The notes beneath the pieces are model-generated. The model was not told the DNA's origin, ran no database searches, and saw nothing but the letters and a program-made list of their open reading frames with translations. The translations under genes and the position numbers were made by a program. From Acetobacter sp. AN02 (GTDB taxonomy: Bacteria; Pseudomonadota; Alphaproteobacteria; Acetobacterales; Acetobacteraceae), in assembly GCF_029759835.1 (NCBI RefSeq), contig NZ_JAJJND010000009.1:1-43284 (forward strand): 43,284 nt of DNA, given 5' to 3'. Shown here one piece after another: positions 8,600 through 16,732 of this stretch; the first letter of the stretch is position 1; each line of letters begins with the position of its first letter.

Positions 8600-11500
8600 A
8601 TGTCCCTTCCACAGACCCGTTTCGATTCCGGGGGCGTGCCTGAAGGCGTAACTGAGGCCGTTCCTCCGCCGTCCCGGGGGCTGCGCGGCCGGGGAGCGCG
8701 GCAGCATGTCTGGCCCGAGGCAGACTGGCCCGAGGCGGCTGATCCCCGGATGGCGGCGATGCTGGCGGAGGATGTTGAGGCGCTGTGGGCCGCGCATGAT
8801 CTCCCTCCGGAGCTGCCGGTTCTTCCTGCCGTGCGCCGCATGATTGCCTGTGCCGGTGGCAACAGTCCTTATCTGTCTGACCTGATCCGTGGCAATCCCG
8901 GTTTTTTCGCGACCCTTGTGGCGGGTGATCCCGAGCAGGCGACCCGGCAGACGCTGGAAGCGCTTGCGGCGGTTCCGCCGGACAGTCCGCGGGATGTCGT
9001 GATGCACCGGCTGCGCGTGGCCAAGCAGCACGTGGCTCTGGCCTGTGCTCTGGCCGAGGCCGGGCATTTCCGTGATCTGGAGTTCGTGACCCAGACGCTG
9101 TCGGCTCTGGCGGAGACCGCGCTTGATGTGAGTGTCAGGCATCTTCTGCATACTGCGCATGTGACGCGCAGGCTGACGCTGTCTGATCCGGGGCATCCGG
9201 CGCGGCGCAGCGGCTATGTCGTTCTTGCCATGGGGAAACTCGGGGCACGGGAACTGAACTTCTCCTCGGATATTGATCTGGTGGTCCTGTTTGATCCGGA
9301 CGTACACCGGCATTCTGACGAAATAAGGACAGTGTTCACCCGCATGACTAGCGACCTGGTGCGGCTGATGGAAGCCCGGGATGCGGATGGCTATGTGTTC
9401 CGCACGGATCTGCGGCTGCGGCCGGACCCGTCCGCGACGCCTCTGGCGGTCTCGGTTCATGCGGCGATCAGCTATTATGAGGCGTTCGGGCAGACCTGGG
9501 AGCGGGCGGCGATGACCAAGGCGCGGCCCGTGGCGGGGGACATTCCGCTGGGCCGTCGTTTCCTTCGCGCGATTCATCCGTTCATCTGGCGCAAGAATCT
9601 CGATTTCGCGCTGATCGATGACATTCACGGCATGAAGCGCAGGATTGATCATCATCGCGGCACGGGCGGGCGGGATGTCGCGCGGATTGCCGATCGTGAT
9701 CTGACGGACCCGGCCCGGGCGCTGCACTGGCTGCGCGGGCAGAATGTGAAGCTTGGCGGTGGCGGGATTCGCGAGATCGAGTTCATTGCCCAGGCGATGC
9801 AGCTGATATGGGCCGGGCGGCATCCGGCGCTGCGGGACCGGACCACGCTTGGCGCGCTGCGGGTTCTGGTGCGGTCGGGGCATATTCCGGCGGATGAGGC
9901 GGAGGAGCTGGCCCGGAGCTATCGTCTGCTGCGCGAGGTTGAGCATCGGATTCAGATGCGGACGGATCAGCAGACGCATCTTCTGCCGGAGACGGATGAG
10001 GGTCTGAACGCTCTGGGGATCTTTCTGGGTTATGGCCGGGAGTATGACCGGGCGGGCGCGCAGATTCCCGGTGTGTCGGCGGAGAAGGCCGGGGCGGATT
10101 TCGCGCTGGAGCTTTTACCGCATATGCGGGCCGTGCGGCGGATTTTCGAGCGTCATTTCACGCTGCCCGAGGAGGCCGGCGGGGATGAGGCGGCGGATGT
10201 GACGGCGCCGGATCTGGACGTGCGGCTGACGGCGGCGGGATTTCCGGAGAAGGATGCGGTTCAGGCGGCGGAGATTCTGCGCGGCTGGGCGGGGTCCGCG
10301 CATCTTGCGCTGCGGTCCGAGCGGGCGCGTGATCTTCTGACGACGCTGATCCCTGAGCTGATTTCCACCTTTGCGCGGCGGCGTGATCCGCTGTCCTGTC
10401 TGATGCGGTTTGACACGCTGCTGACGCGTCAGCGGGCGGGAGTGCAGGTTCTGTCGCTTCTGCAGCGTAATCCGCTTCTGATCGGCCGGATTGCGGATAT
10501 TTTCGAGGCGTCTCCGCTGCTGGCGGCGCATCTGGCTGAGTCTCCCTCTGCTCTGGAGGGGCTGCTTCAGGAGACGATGGAGGACGACACGGTGCCGCCC
10601 GCCGGGCGTCTGCGGTCTCTGGCCGAGCGGGTCCGGCGGCTGGCTCTGGAGGCTCAGGACACGGAGACTCTGCTGCATCGTCTGCGGCCGATGGTCCGGG
10701 CGGAGGAATTCCGGCTGTCCGTGGCGCGGCTGGAGCAGCGGATGGATGAGGACACTGCGGCGCGGGAGCGGACGGCTCTGGCGGATGCGGTGATTACCGT
10801 TCTGTTCCGGATGGTCACGCGGGAGCACCGGCGGCGGCATGGCCGTCTTCCCGGCGGGGGGATGGCGGTTGTGGTTCTGGGTAAGGCCGGATCGCGCGAG
10901 ATGATGGCCGGGTCCGATCTGGATCTGATGATGATTTTCGATCAGCCGGAGGGGGCTGACGGCGAGCCGGTTCTGAGTGACGGCGGGCGGGCGCTGGCTC
11001 CGGGACAGTATTACGGGCGTCTGGCGCATTCTCTGGTGGGGGCTCTGACGGCGCCGGATGCGGAGGGGCCGCTTTATCCGGTGGATATGCGTCTGCGTCC
11101 TTCGGGGGCTGCGGGACCTGTTGCGGTCTCGCGTTCTGCCTTTCTGCGCTATCACTCCGGTTCGGCCTGGACCTGGGAGCGGATGGCTCTGACGCGGGCG
11201 CGTGTGGTGTCCGGTCCGGCGCGGTTCCGTGCGGTTCTGACGCGTGACCTGTCTGCGATTCTTGATGGTCCGGGGCATGATCCTGCCACGGGCGAGGCTG
11301 TTCTTCCGGCGCGTGTTCTGGCGGATGCGGCGGCGATGCGTTCCCGCCTCGCGCGTGATCTTCCGCCCTCGGGACCGTGGGACATCAAGCGCCGGGATGG
11401 TGGTCTGATGGAGGTGGAGTTCATTGCCCAGACGCTGCAGCTTGTGGCTGCGGTACCTGAGGTGCGTGCGACGGGGACGGCGGGGGCTCTGGTTCGTCTG

Positions 11501-11776
11501 GCGCGGGCGGGTTTTCTGTCTCAGGAGGATGCCGAGGCACTGGTGGCGGCGGATGAGGTCTGGCGCGGGCTGCAGAGTCTGCTGCGGATTCTGTGCGGTC
11601 AGACGCCGCCGGAGAATCTGGGCGAGGCTCTGCCGCCTCTGACCTGGGATATTCTGCTGCGGGACGCAGGCGCTGCGTCTTCGGAGGATCTGGAGCACCG
11701 GCTTGCGCTTCTGGCGGAGGATGTGCGCGCGCGGTTTGTGCGGCTGATCGGGCCTGTGGGCGGGAAATCCGGGTAA
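8600..11776 (+). CDS. glnE: Bifunctional glutamine synthetase adenylyltransferase / adenylyl-removing enzyme
   Basis: A 1058-residue cytoplasmic enzyme that adenylylates glutamine synthetase to switch it off and deadenylylates it to switch it on, under PII control. It has the two nucleotidyltransferase halves of GlnE. The N-terminal deadenylylase site is N-F-S-S-D-I-D-L-V-V-L-F near residues 220-231, and the C-terminal adenylylase site is G-S-D-L-D-L-M-M-I-F near 771-780. Each is preceded by a G-K-x-G-x-R-E motif, and helical regions lie between them. The start at 8600 has GGAG seven bases upstream; the 26 residues before it belong to a longer open frame without support. No glnA or glnB gene is nearby. 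The thiol peroxidase gene follows 47 bp downstream. Confidence 0.95.
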   Translation: MSLPQTRFDSGGVPEGVTEAVPPPSRGLRGRGARQHVWPEADWPEAADPRMAAMLAEDVEALWAAHDLPPELPVLPAVRRMIACAGGNSPYLSDLIRGNPGFFATLVAGDPEQATRQTLEALAAVPPDSPRDVVMHRLRVAKQHVALACALAEAGHFRDLEFVTQTLSALAETALDVSVRHLLHTAHVTRRLTLSDPGHPARRSGYVVLAMGKLGARELNFSSDIDLVVLFDPDVHRHSDEIRTVFTRMTSDLVRLMEARDADGYVFRTDLRLRPDPSATPLAVSVHAAISYYEAFGQTWERAAMTKARPVAGDIPLGRRFLRAIHPFIWRKNLDFALIDDIHGMKRRIDHHRGTGGRDVARIADRDLTDPARALHWLRGQNVKLGGGGIREIEFIAQAMQLIWAGRHPALRDRTTLGALRVLVRSGHIPADEAEELARSYRLLREVEHRIQMRTDQQTHLLPETDEGLNALGIFLGYGREYDRAGAQIPGVSAEKAGADFALELLPHMRAVRRIFERHFTLPEEAGGDEAADVTAPDLDVRLTAAGFPEKDAVQAAEILRGWAGSAHLALRSERARDLLTTLIPELISTFARRRDPLSCLMRFDTLLTRQRAGVQVLSLLQRNPLLIGRIADIFEASPLLAAHLAESPSALEGLLQETMEDDTVPPAGRLRSLAERVRRLALEAQDTETLLHRLRPMVRAEEFRLSVARLEQRMDEDTAARERTALADAVITVLFRMVTREHRRRHGRLPGGGMAVVVLGKAGSREMMAGSDLDLMMIFDQPEGADGEPVLSDGGRALAPGQYYGRLAHSLVGALTAPDAEGPLYPVDMRLRPSGAAGPVAVSRSAFLRYHSGSAWTWERMALTRARVVSGPARFRAVLTRDLSAILDGPGHDPATGEAVLPARVLADAAAMRSRLARDLPPSGPWDIKRRDGGLMEVEFIAQTLQLVAAVPEVRATGTAGALVRLARAGFLSQEDAEALVAADEVWRGLQSLLRILCGQTPPENLGEALPPLTWDILLRDAGAASSEDLEHRLALLAEDVRARFVRLIGPVGGKSG

Positions 11777-11823
11777 TTTCCGTGCTACGGTCTGTCGATG
11801 GTTTTTTAGAGAGGAGATATCCT

Positions 11824-12309
11824 GTGACGGATACAGCACAGCATCCCGACATCCGGCCTGGTGACAGGGCTCCGGATTTTACCATGAAGGCGAGTCGCGG
11901 GCGGACGGTTTCTTCCGCTGAACTGAAGGGGGCGCCTTATCTGCTCTATTTCTATCCCAAGGCTGATACGCCGGGCTGCACGACGCAGGCCTGCGGGATT
12001 CAGGAGGCTCTGCCTGCTCTGAAGTCGCTTGATCTGACGGTGATCGGTGTCAGTCCGGATGGTGTTCCGGCCATTGACAAATTTGCGGACAAGTTCGGTC
12101 TGGAGTTTCCGCTGGCCAGCGATCCGGAGCATGCTCTGGCGGATCAGTATGGCGTCTGGGTGGAAAAATCCATGTATGGCAAGACGTATTTCGGGATGGA
12201 GCGCAGTTCATTCCTTGTCGGCGCGGACGGGCTCATAAAGCAGGTCTGGCGCAAGGTGAAACCGGCGGAGCATGCTGCCGCGGTTGAGGCGGCAGCGAAG
12301 GCCCTGTGA
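11824..12309 (+). CDS. bcp: Thioredoxin-dependent thiol peroxidase (bacterioferritin comigratory protein)
   Basis: A 161-residue peroxiredoxin of the BCP/PrxQ group that reduces hydrogen peroxide and organic peroxides using thioredoxin. The thioredoxin-fold core carries F-Y-P-K-A-D-T-P-G-C-T-T-Q-A-C, with the peroxidatic Cys at 52 and the resolving Cys at 57, five residues apart as in E. coli Bcp. Later segments E-K-S-M-Y-G-K-x-Y-x-G-x-x-R-S-S-F-L and the D-G-x-I-x-x-V-W-R strand also fit. The start is a GTG at 11824 with GGAG seven bases upstream. It lies 47 bp after glnE and could be co-transcribed with it; the two functions are not obviously linked. Confidence 0.95.
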   Translation: MTDTAQHPDIRPGDRAPDFTMKASRGRTVSSAELKGAPYLLYFYPKADTPGCTTQACGIQEALPALKSLDLTVIGVSPDGVPAIDKFADKFGLEFPLASDPEHALADQYGVWVEKSMYGKTYFGMERSSFLVGADGLIKQVWRKVKPAEHAAAVEAAAKAL

Positions 12310-12317
12310 AAATCCGG

Positions 12318-12344
12318 CGGATACGGCCTTACCAGCCGTATCCG
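12318..12344 (+). terminator. Weak hairpin between convergent bcp and the Gly/Pro-rich gene
   Basis: A 9-bp inverted repeat (CGGATACGG / CCGTATCCG) with a 9-base loop starts nine bases after the bcp stop and overlaps the last codons of the convergent gene. It lacks a clear T-run in either direction, so terminator function is only probable. Confidence 0.35.
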
Positions 12345-12724
12345 TAATAGGCCGGAGGTGGCGGGCCATAACCATAGCCATAGCTTGGCGCGACATACAT
12401 CATCACGGGTGGCGGCGGCACGGGCCGGACGAAGACCGGCGGCGGCGGCGGCGGCGGCGGCGCGGCATACACCGGCGGAGCCATGACGCGCGGGCCGGAC
12501 ATGGCCGAACCTGCGACGACGCCCAGAGCGAGGCCGCCGAGGAGGCCACCGACGACGGCGCCCGTGCGCCCCCGATGGTGGTAATATCCTCCGCCGCCCC
12601 AGCGGGGCCCGGGGCCGGGGCCCCATCCGCCGTGATGTGCGTGTGCCGGTGCGGCAGCCATCAGCATCGCAGCCGCCAGAGCTGCGCCCGGGAGAGCACG
12701 GCGATGCAGCCATTGATACGTCAT
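12329..12724 (-). CDS. Secreted Gly/Pro/Tyr-rich glycine-zipper protein
   Basis: A 131-residue protein with a clear signal peptide: positive W-L-H-R-R, a hydrophobic Ala/Leu core, and A-H-A with cleavage predicted after residue 29. The mature part has a His/Gly/Trp/Tyr-rich start, a glycine-zipper segment G-A-V-V-G-G-L-L-G-G near residues 55-75, a run of eight prolines, and a Tyr/Gly/Pro tail. Such proteins are common in the alphaproteobacterial envelope and often relate to stress or outer-membrane integrity, but no function is established for this one. The start at 12724 has AAGGA upstream; the 17 residues before it in the open frame are not supported. Confidence 0.75.
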   Translation of the reverse strand: MTYQWLHRRALPGAALAAAMLMAAAPAHAHHGGWGPGPGPRWGGGGYYHHRGRTGAVVGGLLGGLALGVVAGSAMSGPRVMAPPVYAAPPPPPPPPVFVRPVPPPPVMMYVAPSYGYGYGPPPPAYYGYGW

Positions 12725-12843
12725 AACCTGTCCTTTCCGTTCAGGGTCAGTATGTGTCACGCGTCCATAATACACTGATTCATGGCAAATCGGCGACCGC
12801 CGGTGTGACGAAACATATCTTGTCTTACGGGTGACAGGCGAAA

Positions 12844-12875
12844 AGGGGCGGGACTTACGATTCTGTCCCGCCCCT
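12844..12875 (-). terminator. Rho-independent terminator of the DUF1328 gene
   Basis: A perfect 11-bp stem (AGGGGCGGGAC / GTCCCGCCCCT) with a 10-base loop is followed on the minus strand by TTTT. It begins six bases past the stop of the DUF1328 gene. Confidence 0.85.
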
Positions 12876-12881
12876 GGTGCA

Positions 12882-13061
12882 TCATTTCCCTGCTACGGCT
12901 CCGCCGGCAACAAGGGCGAGCACGAGCAGGACCACAAACACGACGATGGCAATGAAGAACAGGATTTTTGCCATTCCCGCTGCGGCACTGGAGATTCCGC
13001 CGAAGCCGAAGATGCCGGCAACGATGGATATGACGAGAAAAAACAGAGCAAGTTTCAGCAT
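12882..13061 (-). CDS. DUF1328 small membrane protein (YtjA-like)
   Basis: A 59-residue protein with two hydrophobic helices: residues 4-20 ([17 protein letters not shown]) and 33-52 ([15 protein letters not shown]). Between them is the family motif [14 protein letters not shown]. This is the DUF1328 family, a class of tiny inner-membrane proteins often induced by stress, with no proven molecular role. AGGAG lies seven bases before the ATG. It has its own strong terminator, so it is probably a single-gene unit. I found it by translating the minus strand in the third frame, as it is short. Confidence 0.88.
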   Translation of the reverse strand: MLKLALFFLVISIVAGIFGFGGISSAAAGMAKILFFIAIVVFVVLLVLALVAGGAVAGK

Positions 13062-13145
13062 GATACGTCTCCTGATCCCTCAAAAACGTCTGTCGCATCC
13101 AACACCGCAGCACGCCGGAAGTTGCCATTCTGTCATGAACGGATT

Positions 13146-13328
13146 TTATCTCTTTTTACGCGTGATGAGTCTGAGTCCTGCAATCCCTCCGGCCAGAGCC
13201 ACAAGGATCGGAAGGATGGGTCTGTCGGCTGCGATATCGCGCAGGATTGCGATGACCGGATGATCGCTGTCCCATCCGGCGCCGTCCTGCAGTCGGCCGA
13301 TACCTTCTTCCGGTGCGATGTCTGCCAT
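13146..13328 (-). CDS. Hypothetical single-helix small protein
   Basis: A 60-residue protein with an acidic soluble N-terminus, one hydrophobic segment at about residues 38-53 (I-L-P-I-L-V-A-L-A-G-G-I-A-G-L-R), and a basic R-K-K-R C-terminus. This predicts a membrane anchor with its C-terminal end in the cytoplasm. I do not recognise the family. The ATG at 13328 is preceded by purine-rich AAGGCAGAGAAAA; the longer open frame to 13460 would run through the rplQ terminator and is rejected. It lies 84 bp upstream of the DUF1328 gene on the same strand, and the two may be expressed together. Confidence 0.6.
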   Translation of the reverse strand: MADIAPEEGIGRLQDGAGWDSDHPVIAILRDIAADRPILPILVALAGGIAGLRLITRKKR

Positions 13329-13422
13329 GATTTTCTCTGCCTTCTGGTGATCCGGGTTGTCACGCCGATCCAGCTCTGAATTCCGGGCTGGCGGACTGCT
13401 TCGGGGATGTTGGAATGCCATA

Positions 13423-13450
13423 AAAAAAGCGGCCCGGAGGCCGCTTTTTT
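13423..13450. terminator. Bidirectional intrinsic terminator at the end of the ribosomal cluster
   Basis: The stem AAAAAAGCGGCC / GGCCGCTTTTTT has a 4-base loop, so there is a T-run in both directions. On the minus strand it ends the rplQ transcript, 19 bases past the stop. Confidence 0.92.
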
Positions 13451-13468
13451 GTCGCATCACAAGCCTGT

Positions 13469-13894
13469 TCAGGCTGCGAGGCTGTTCTCTTTGGCTGCAG
13501 CCGGCTTTGGACCGCTGTCCTGGCCTTTTGCAGATACGTCCCGGTCAACGAGCTCGATGACGGCCATGTCTGCTGCGTCGCCGTAGCGCATTCCCGCCTT
13601 GAGCACGCGGGTATATCCGCCGGTGCGGCTTTTGTAGCGCTCAGCCACGGCCGAGAACAGCTTGGAGACGATCGTGTCGTCACGCAGCTGTGCATAGGCC
13701 TGGCGGCGGGCGTGAAGATCGCCGCGCTTGCCGAGTGTGATCAGTTTCTCGACCACCGGGCGAAGTTCCTTCGCCTTGGGCAGGGTCGTGGTGATCTGCT
13801 CGTGCTTGATCAGGGCGACGGCCATGTTGCGGAACATGGCAGCGCGATGAGTGGAGGTTACGCCGAGCTTCCGGCCGGCAACACCGTGACGCAT
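13469..13894 (-). CDS. rplQ: 50S ribosomal protein L17
   Basis: A 141-residue large-subunit protein at the exit side of the 50S particle, last gene of the cluster. The N-terminus [11 protein letters not shown] and the following H-R-x-A-M-F-R-N-M motif are diagnostic of bL17. A C-terminal extension rich in Ala and Lys (last 20 residues or so) goes beyond the E. coli protein, as in other alphaproteobacteria. It starts 24 bp after rpoA and is followed by the strong bidirectional terminator at 13423-13450. Confidence 0.97.
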   Translation of the reverse strand: MRHGVAGRKLGVTSTHRAAMFRNMAVALIKHEQITTTLPKAKELRPVVEKLITLGKRGDLHARRQAYAQLRDDTIVSKLFSAVAERYKSRTGGYTRVLKAGMRYGDAADMAVIELVDRDVSAKGQDSGPKPAAAKENSLAA

Positions 13895-13918
13895 GATACT
13901 GTTTCCTGACTTATCGGA

Positions 13919-14938
13919 TCAGAAGGACTCGTCGAGCCGCTTCGCGAGATCCTCGATGTTCTCCGGCGGCCAGGCCGGAATGTTCATACCAAGGGAGAGA
14001 CCCATGGAGGTGAGAACCTCCTTGATCTCGTTGAGGGACTTGCGCCCGAAATTCGGCGTACGCAGCATCTCCTGCTCGGTCTTCTGTACCAGATCGCCGA
14101 TATAGATGATGTTGTCGTTCTTCAGGCAGTTTGCGGAACGCACGGAGAGTTCCAGCTCGTCCACCTTACGCAGAAGGTTACGGTTGAATGGCAGATCGTC
14201 TTCCGGCTCTTCCTGCTGGACCGGACGCGGCTCGTCAAAGTTGATGAAGAGCTGGAGCTGGTCCTGCAGGATGCGGGCCGCAAGCGCGACCGCGTCTTCC
14301 GGCGTGACCGTGCCGTTCGTCTCGACCGTCAGCAGAAGCTTGTCATAGTCCGTGACCTGTCCGACGCGGGTCGGCTCGACCTTGTAGGACACGCGCTTGA
14401 CCGGGGAGTAGATCGCGTCGACCGGGATCAGGCCGATCGGTGCGTCTTCCGGACGGTTGGCGGCGGCCGGGACGTAGCCCTTGCCCGTGTTGACGGTCAG
14501 TTCCATGCCGAGCTTCACGCCGTCATCGAGCGTGCAGATCACGAGATCGGGGTTCATGATCTCGACACCGTGTCCGGTCTCGATCTGCCCGGCTCTGACT
14601 TCGCCGGGGCCTGTGGCTGTCAGCACCATCCGCTTCGGACCTTCGCCGTGCATGGCGAGGGCAAGCTGCTTGATGTTCAGCACGATGTCCGTGACGTCCT
14701 CACGCACGCCGGGAACCGATGAGAACTCGTGCAGGACGCCGTCGATCTGGATGGCTGTGATCGCGGCACCCTGAAGCGAGGACAGCAGGACGCGGCGAAG
14801 GGCGTTACCGAGCGTCATGCCGAAACCGCGCTCGAGCGGCTCGGCAACAACCGTTGCGACATGCGAACGGGACGCGCCGGACTCCACTTCCAGCTTCTCC
14901 GGCTTGATCAGGGACTGCCAGTTTTTCTGGAGAACCAA
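13919..14938 (-). CDS. rpoA: DNA-directed RNA polymerase alpha subunit
   Basis: A 339-residue subunit that nucleates core RNA polymerase assembly. The N-terminal domain (1 to about 230) begins V-L-Q-K-N-W-Q and has [22 protein letters not shown]. After a linker, the C-terminal domain has the [14 protein letters not shown] helix and [11 protein letters not shown], which contact UP elements and activators. The start must be TTG at 14938: an in-frame TGA lies 15 bases upstream, and the next Met is at residue 41, inside the domain core. AAGG sits eight or nine bases before the TTG. A terminator-like hairpin separates it from rpsK. Confidence 0.97.
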   Translation of the reverse strand: MVLQKNWQSLIKPEKLEVESGASRSHVATVVAEPLERGFGMTLGNALRRVLLSSLQGAAITAIQIDGVLHEFSSVPGVREDVTDIVLNIKQLALAMHGEGPKRMVLTATGPGEVRAGQIETGHGVEIMNPDLVICTLDDGVKLGMELTVNTGKGYVPAAANRPEDAPIGLIPVDAIYSPVKRVSYKVEPTRVGQVTDYDKLLLTVETNGTVTPEDAVALAARILQDQLQLFINFDEPRPVQQEEPEDDLPFNRNLLRKVDELELSVRSANCLKNDNIIYIGDLVQKTEQEMLRTPNFGRKSLNEIKEVLTSMGLSLGMNIPAWPPENIEDLAKRLDESF

Positions 14939-15019
14939 GGGGGCGGCCTTTCAAAAACAGGAACCACCGGGGTACGGCGGCGGAACTCCGGCTGAACCGA
15001 AGCAGCGGCAGAAAGAAAG

Positions 15020-15041
15020 GCGGGGCACTGATATGCCCCGC
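15020..15041 (-). terminator. Terminator-like hairpin between rpsK and rpoA
   Basis: An 8-bp perfect stem (GCGGGGCA / TGCCCCGC) with a 6-base loop is followed on the minus strand by CTTTCTTTC. It starts 14 bases past the rpsK stop and 79 bases before the rpoA start, so it could attenuate rpoA-rplQ expression. Confidence 0.6.
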
Positions 15042-15054
15042 AGATCCGATCAGA

Positions 15055-15447
15055 TCAGACGCGACGACGCTTGCGCGGGCGGCATCCGTTGTGCGGCACC
15101 GGCGTCAGATCACGGATGGAGCTGATGGAGAAGCCGACGGCCTGCAGGGCGCGCAGGGCGCTCTCGCGCCCCGAACCGGGGCCGGAGACTTCGATCTCAA
15201 GCGTTTCCATACCGTGCTCGCGGGCCTTGCGTCCTGCGTCCTCGGCTGCGACCTGGGCGGCATACGGCGTGGACTTACGTGAGCCCTTGAAGCCCTGCGC
15301 GCCGGCAGAGGACCATGCGATCGCGTTGCCCTGGGCGTCCGAGATGGTGATCATGGTGTTGTTGAACGTGGACAGCACGTGCGCCACGCCGGAGATGATG
15401 TTCTTGCGCTCTTTCTTACGGATACGCGGTGTGGCGGCCTTCGCCAT
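15055..15447 (-). CDS. rpsK: 30S ribosomal protein S11
   Basis: A 130-residue small-subunit platform protein that lies near the E-site mRNA path. The core is of uS11 type: [38 protein letters not shown], and the C-terminal [17 protein letters not shown]. The length matches the family. It lies between rpsM and rpoA as in most proteobacterial alpha operons; the gap to rpsM is 118 bp and carries its own hairpin. Confidence 0.98.
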   Translation of the reverse strand: MAKAATPRIRKKERKNIISGVAHVLSTFNNTMITISDAQGNAIAWSSAGAQGFKGSRKSTPYAAQVAAEDAGRKAREHGMETLEIEVSGPGSGRESALRALQAVGFSISSIRDLTPVPHNGCRPRKRRRV

Positions 15448-15536
15448 GCTTTTCGTCCTGTCTTAACTGAACTCCGGGACGGCGCATGACCGCCCGGGGA
15501 CGACCGGGGGCCGTCCGGAATTGATTGACTGCATCA

Positions 15537-15557
15537 GTTCCGGATGATCTCCGGAAC
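15537..15557 (-). repeat. Intergenic hairpin between rpsM and rpsK
   Basis: A perfect 8-bp inverted repeat (GTTCCGGA / TCCGGAAC) with a 5-base loop starts nine bases past the rpsM stop. There is no T-run, so it is more likely an mRNA processing or stability element than a terminator. Confidence 0.5.
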
Positions 15558-15565
15558 AGCCTGCC

Positions 15566-15943
15566 TTAACGGGTCGCCTTTTTCTTACCGGCGATCGCGA
15601 CGGCCTTACCTTTACGTGTGCGTGCGTTGGTATGCGTCCGCTGGCCACGCACCGGCAGGCCGCGACGATGACGCAGGCCGCGGTAGCAGCCGAGGTCCAT
15701 CAGGCGCTTGATGTTCATGGCCGTCTCGCGGCGCAGATCACCTTCAACCCGGTAGTCGTTATCGATCGCCTCACGGATCTTCATCACTTCGTCGTCGCTG
15801 AGCTCGTTCACGCGACGGGCTTCAGGGATGGACAGCTTCGTGCAGATCTCGTGCGCCTTGGTGGCACCGATTCCGTAGATATACTGAAGACCAATAACGA
15901 CCCGCTTATTGGTCGGGATGTTCACGCCGGCAATACGCGCCAC
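15566..15943 (-). CDS. rpsM: 30S ribosomal protein S13
   Basis: A 125-residue small-subunit head protein that contacts the P-site tRNA and the inter-subunit bridge. It starts A-R-I-A-G-V-N-I-P and has the helix-two-turns-helix I-Y-G-I-G motif and the C-terminal [19 protein letters not shown] tail. I chose the GTG at 15943 because GGAG lies eight bases upstream and it gives the family-standard N-terminus. A GTG at 15952 would overlap that ribosome-binding site. The gap to adk is 120 bp and contains a small hairpin (15960-15978). Confidence 0.97.
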   Translation of the reverse strand: MARIAGVNIPTNKRVVIGLQYIYGIGATKAHEICTKLSIPEARRVNELSDDEVMKIREAIDNDYRVEGDLRRETAMNIKRLMDLGCYRGLRHRRGLPVRGQRTHTNARTRKGKAVAIAGKKKATR

Positions 15944-16063
15944 GCCACTCACTCCTCATACGCCCTGCCAGAGGGCGTGATATTTACTGCAGCCGCTCTG
16001 CGCGGCGCGTCATTCAGAGGGCGCGCAATAAACCACGCCCCCGCGAGAGTCAATCTGAAACTA

Positions 16064-16732
16064 TCACTTCTTCGTGAGTTTCGTTATTCCATCCATAACG
16101 GCATCGATCTGAGAACTGACTTCCTCAATCGGTGCCATGCCATCAATGACGGAGATAAGGCCTTTGCTTTCGTAGTAGGGCAGCAGGGGCTTCGTCTCGG
16201 CATTATAGGCATCAAGACGTTTCATCACGGTCTCACGGTTATCATCCGGCCTGCGGATGAAGTCGTGTCCTCCGCAGATATCGCAGACGCCGTCCTTCTG
16301 TGTCGGGCGGAAGCTGTCGTGGTAGCTTGCGCCGCAGCTTTTGCATGAGAAGCGGCCTGAGATCCTGTCAGCCAGAACCTCCTCATCCACTTCCAGAACG
16401 AGAACAGTGTCTATGCGACTGTCTGTCCTCGTGAGCATGGCATCCAGAGCTTCGGCCTGAGCGACCGTGCGGGGGAATCCGTCGAGGATGAATCCCTTCG
16501 CGCAATCCGGCTTCGCGATGCGGGATTCGAGCATGGCCACGATGACGGAGTCCGGGATGAGCTTCCCGGCTTCCATGAGGCCTTTTGCTTCCAGCCCGAT
16601 CTGCGTTCCCGCAGCGACCTCAGCGCGGAGCATATCACCGGTTGAGATCTGCACGATCCCGTACTGCTGCTCCAGGCGCTTTGCCTGCGTGCCTTTTCCG
16701 GCCCCCGGGGGGCCAAGGAAAATAATATTCAT
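16064..16732 (-). CDS. adk: Adenylate kinase with zinc-binding LID
   Basis: A 222-residue cytoplasmic enzyme for ATP + AMP = 2 ADP. The P-loop G-P-P-G-A-G-K-G-T is at residues 7-15, the AMP-binding S-T-G-D-M-L-R at 30-36, and D-G-F-P-R-T at 84-89. The LID carries Cys 130, 133, 150 and 153 as two C-x2-C pairs, a zinc-binding arrangement known from Gram-positives and some alphaproteobacteria but absent from E. coli Adk. The start ATG overlaps the secY stop as ATGA, which indicates translational coupling. Confidence 0.97.
   Translation of the reverse strand: MNIIFLGPPGAGKGTQAKRLEQQYGIVQISTGDMLRAEVAAGTQIGLEAKGLMEAGKLIPDSVIVAMLESRIAKPDCAKGFILDGFPRTVAQAEALDAMLTRTDSRIDTVLVLEVDEEVLADRISGRFSCKSCGASYHDSFRPTQKDGVCDICGGHDFIRRPDDNRETVMKRLDAYNAETKPLLPYYESKGLISVIDGMAPIEEVSSQIDAVMDGITKLTKK

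Noticed and set aside
8558-9979. A 473-codon minus-strand frame inside glnE
   Set aside because: The GC-rich codon bias of glnE keeps the opposite strand open. The product is rich in Arg, Pro and Gln with no motifs, and glnE motifs on the plus strand are intact.
10115-11839. A 574-codon minus-strand frame inside glnE
   Set aside because: Same reason; it is an Arg/Pro/Gln-rich shadow of the second half of glnE.
12421-12470. A GGC/GGCG simple repeat
   Set aside because: It is the codon run for eight prolines in the secreted Gly/Pro-rich protein, not an independent repeat element.
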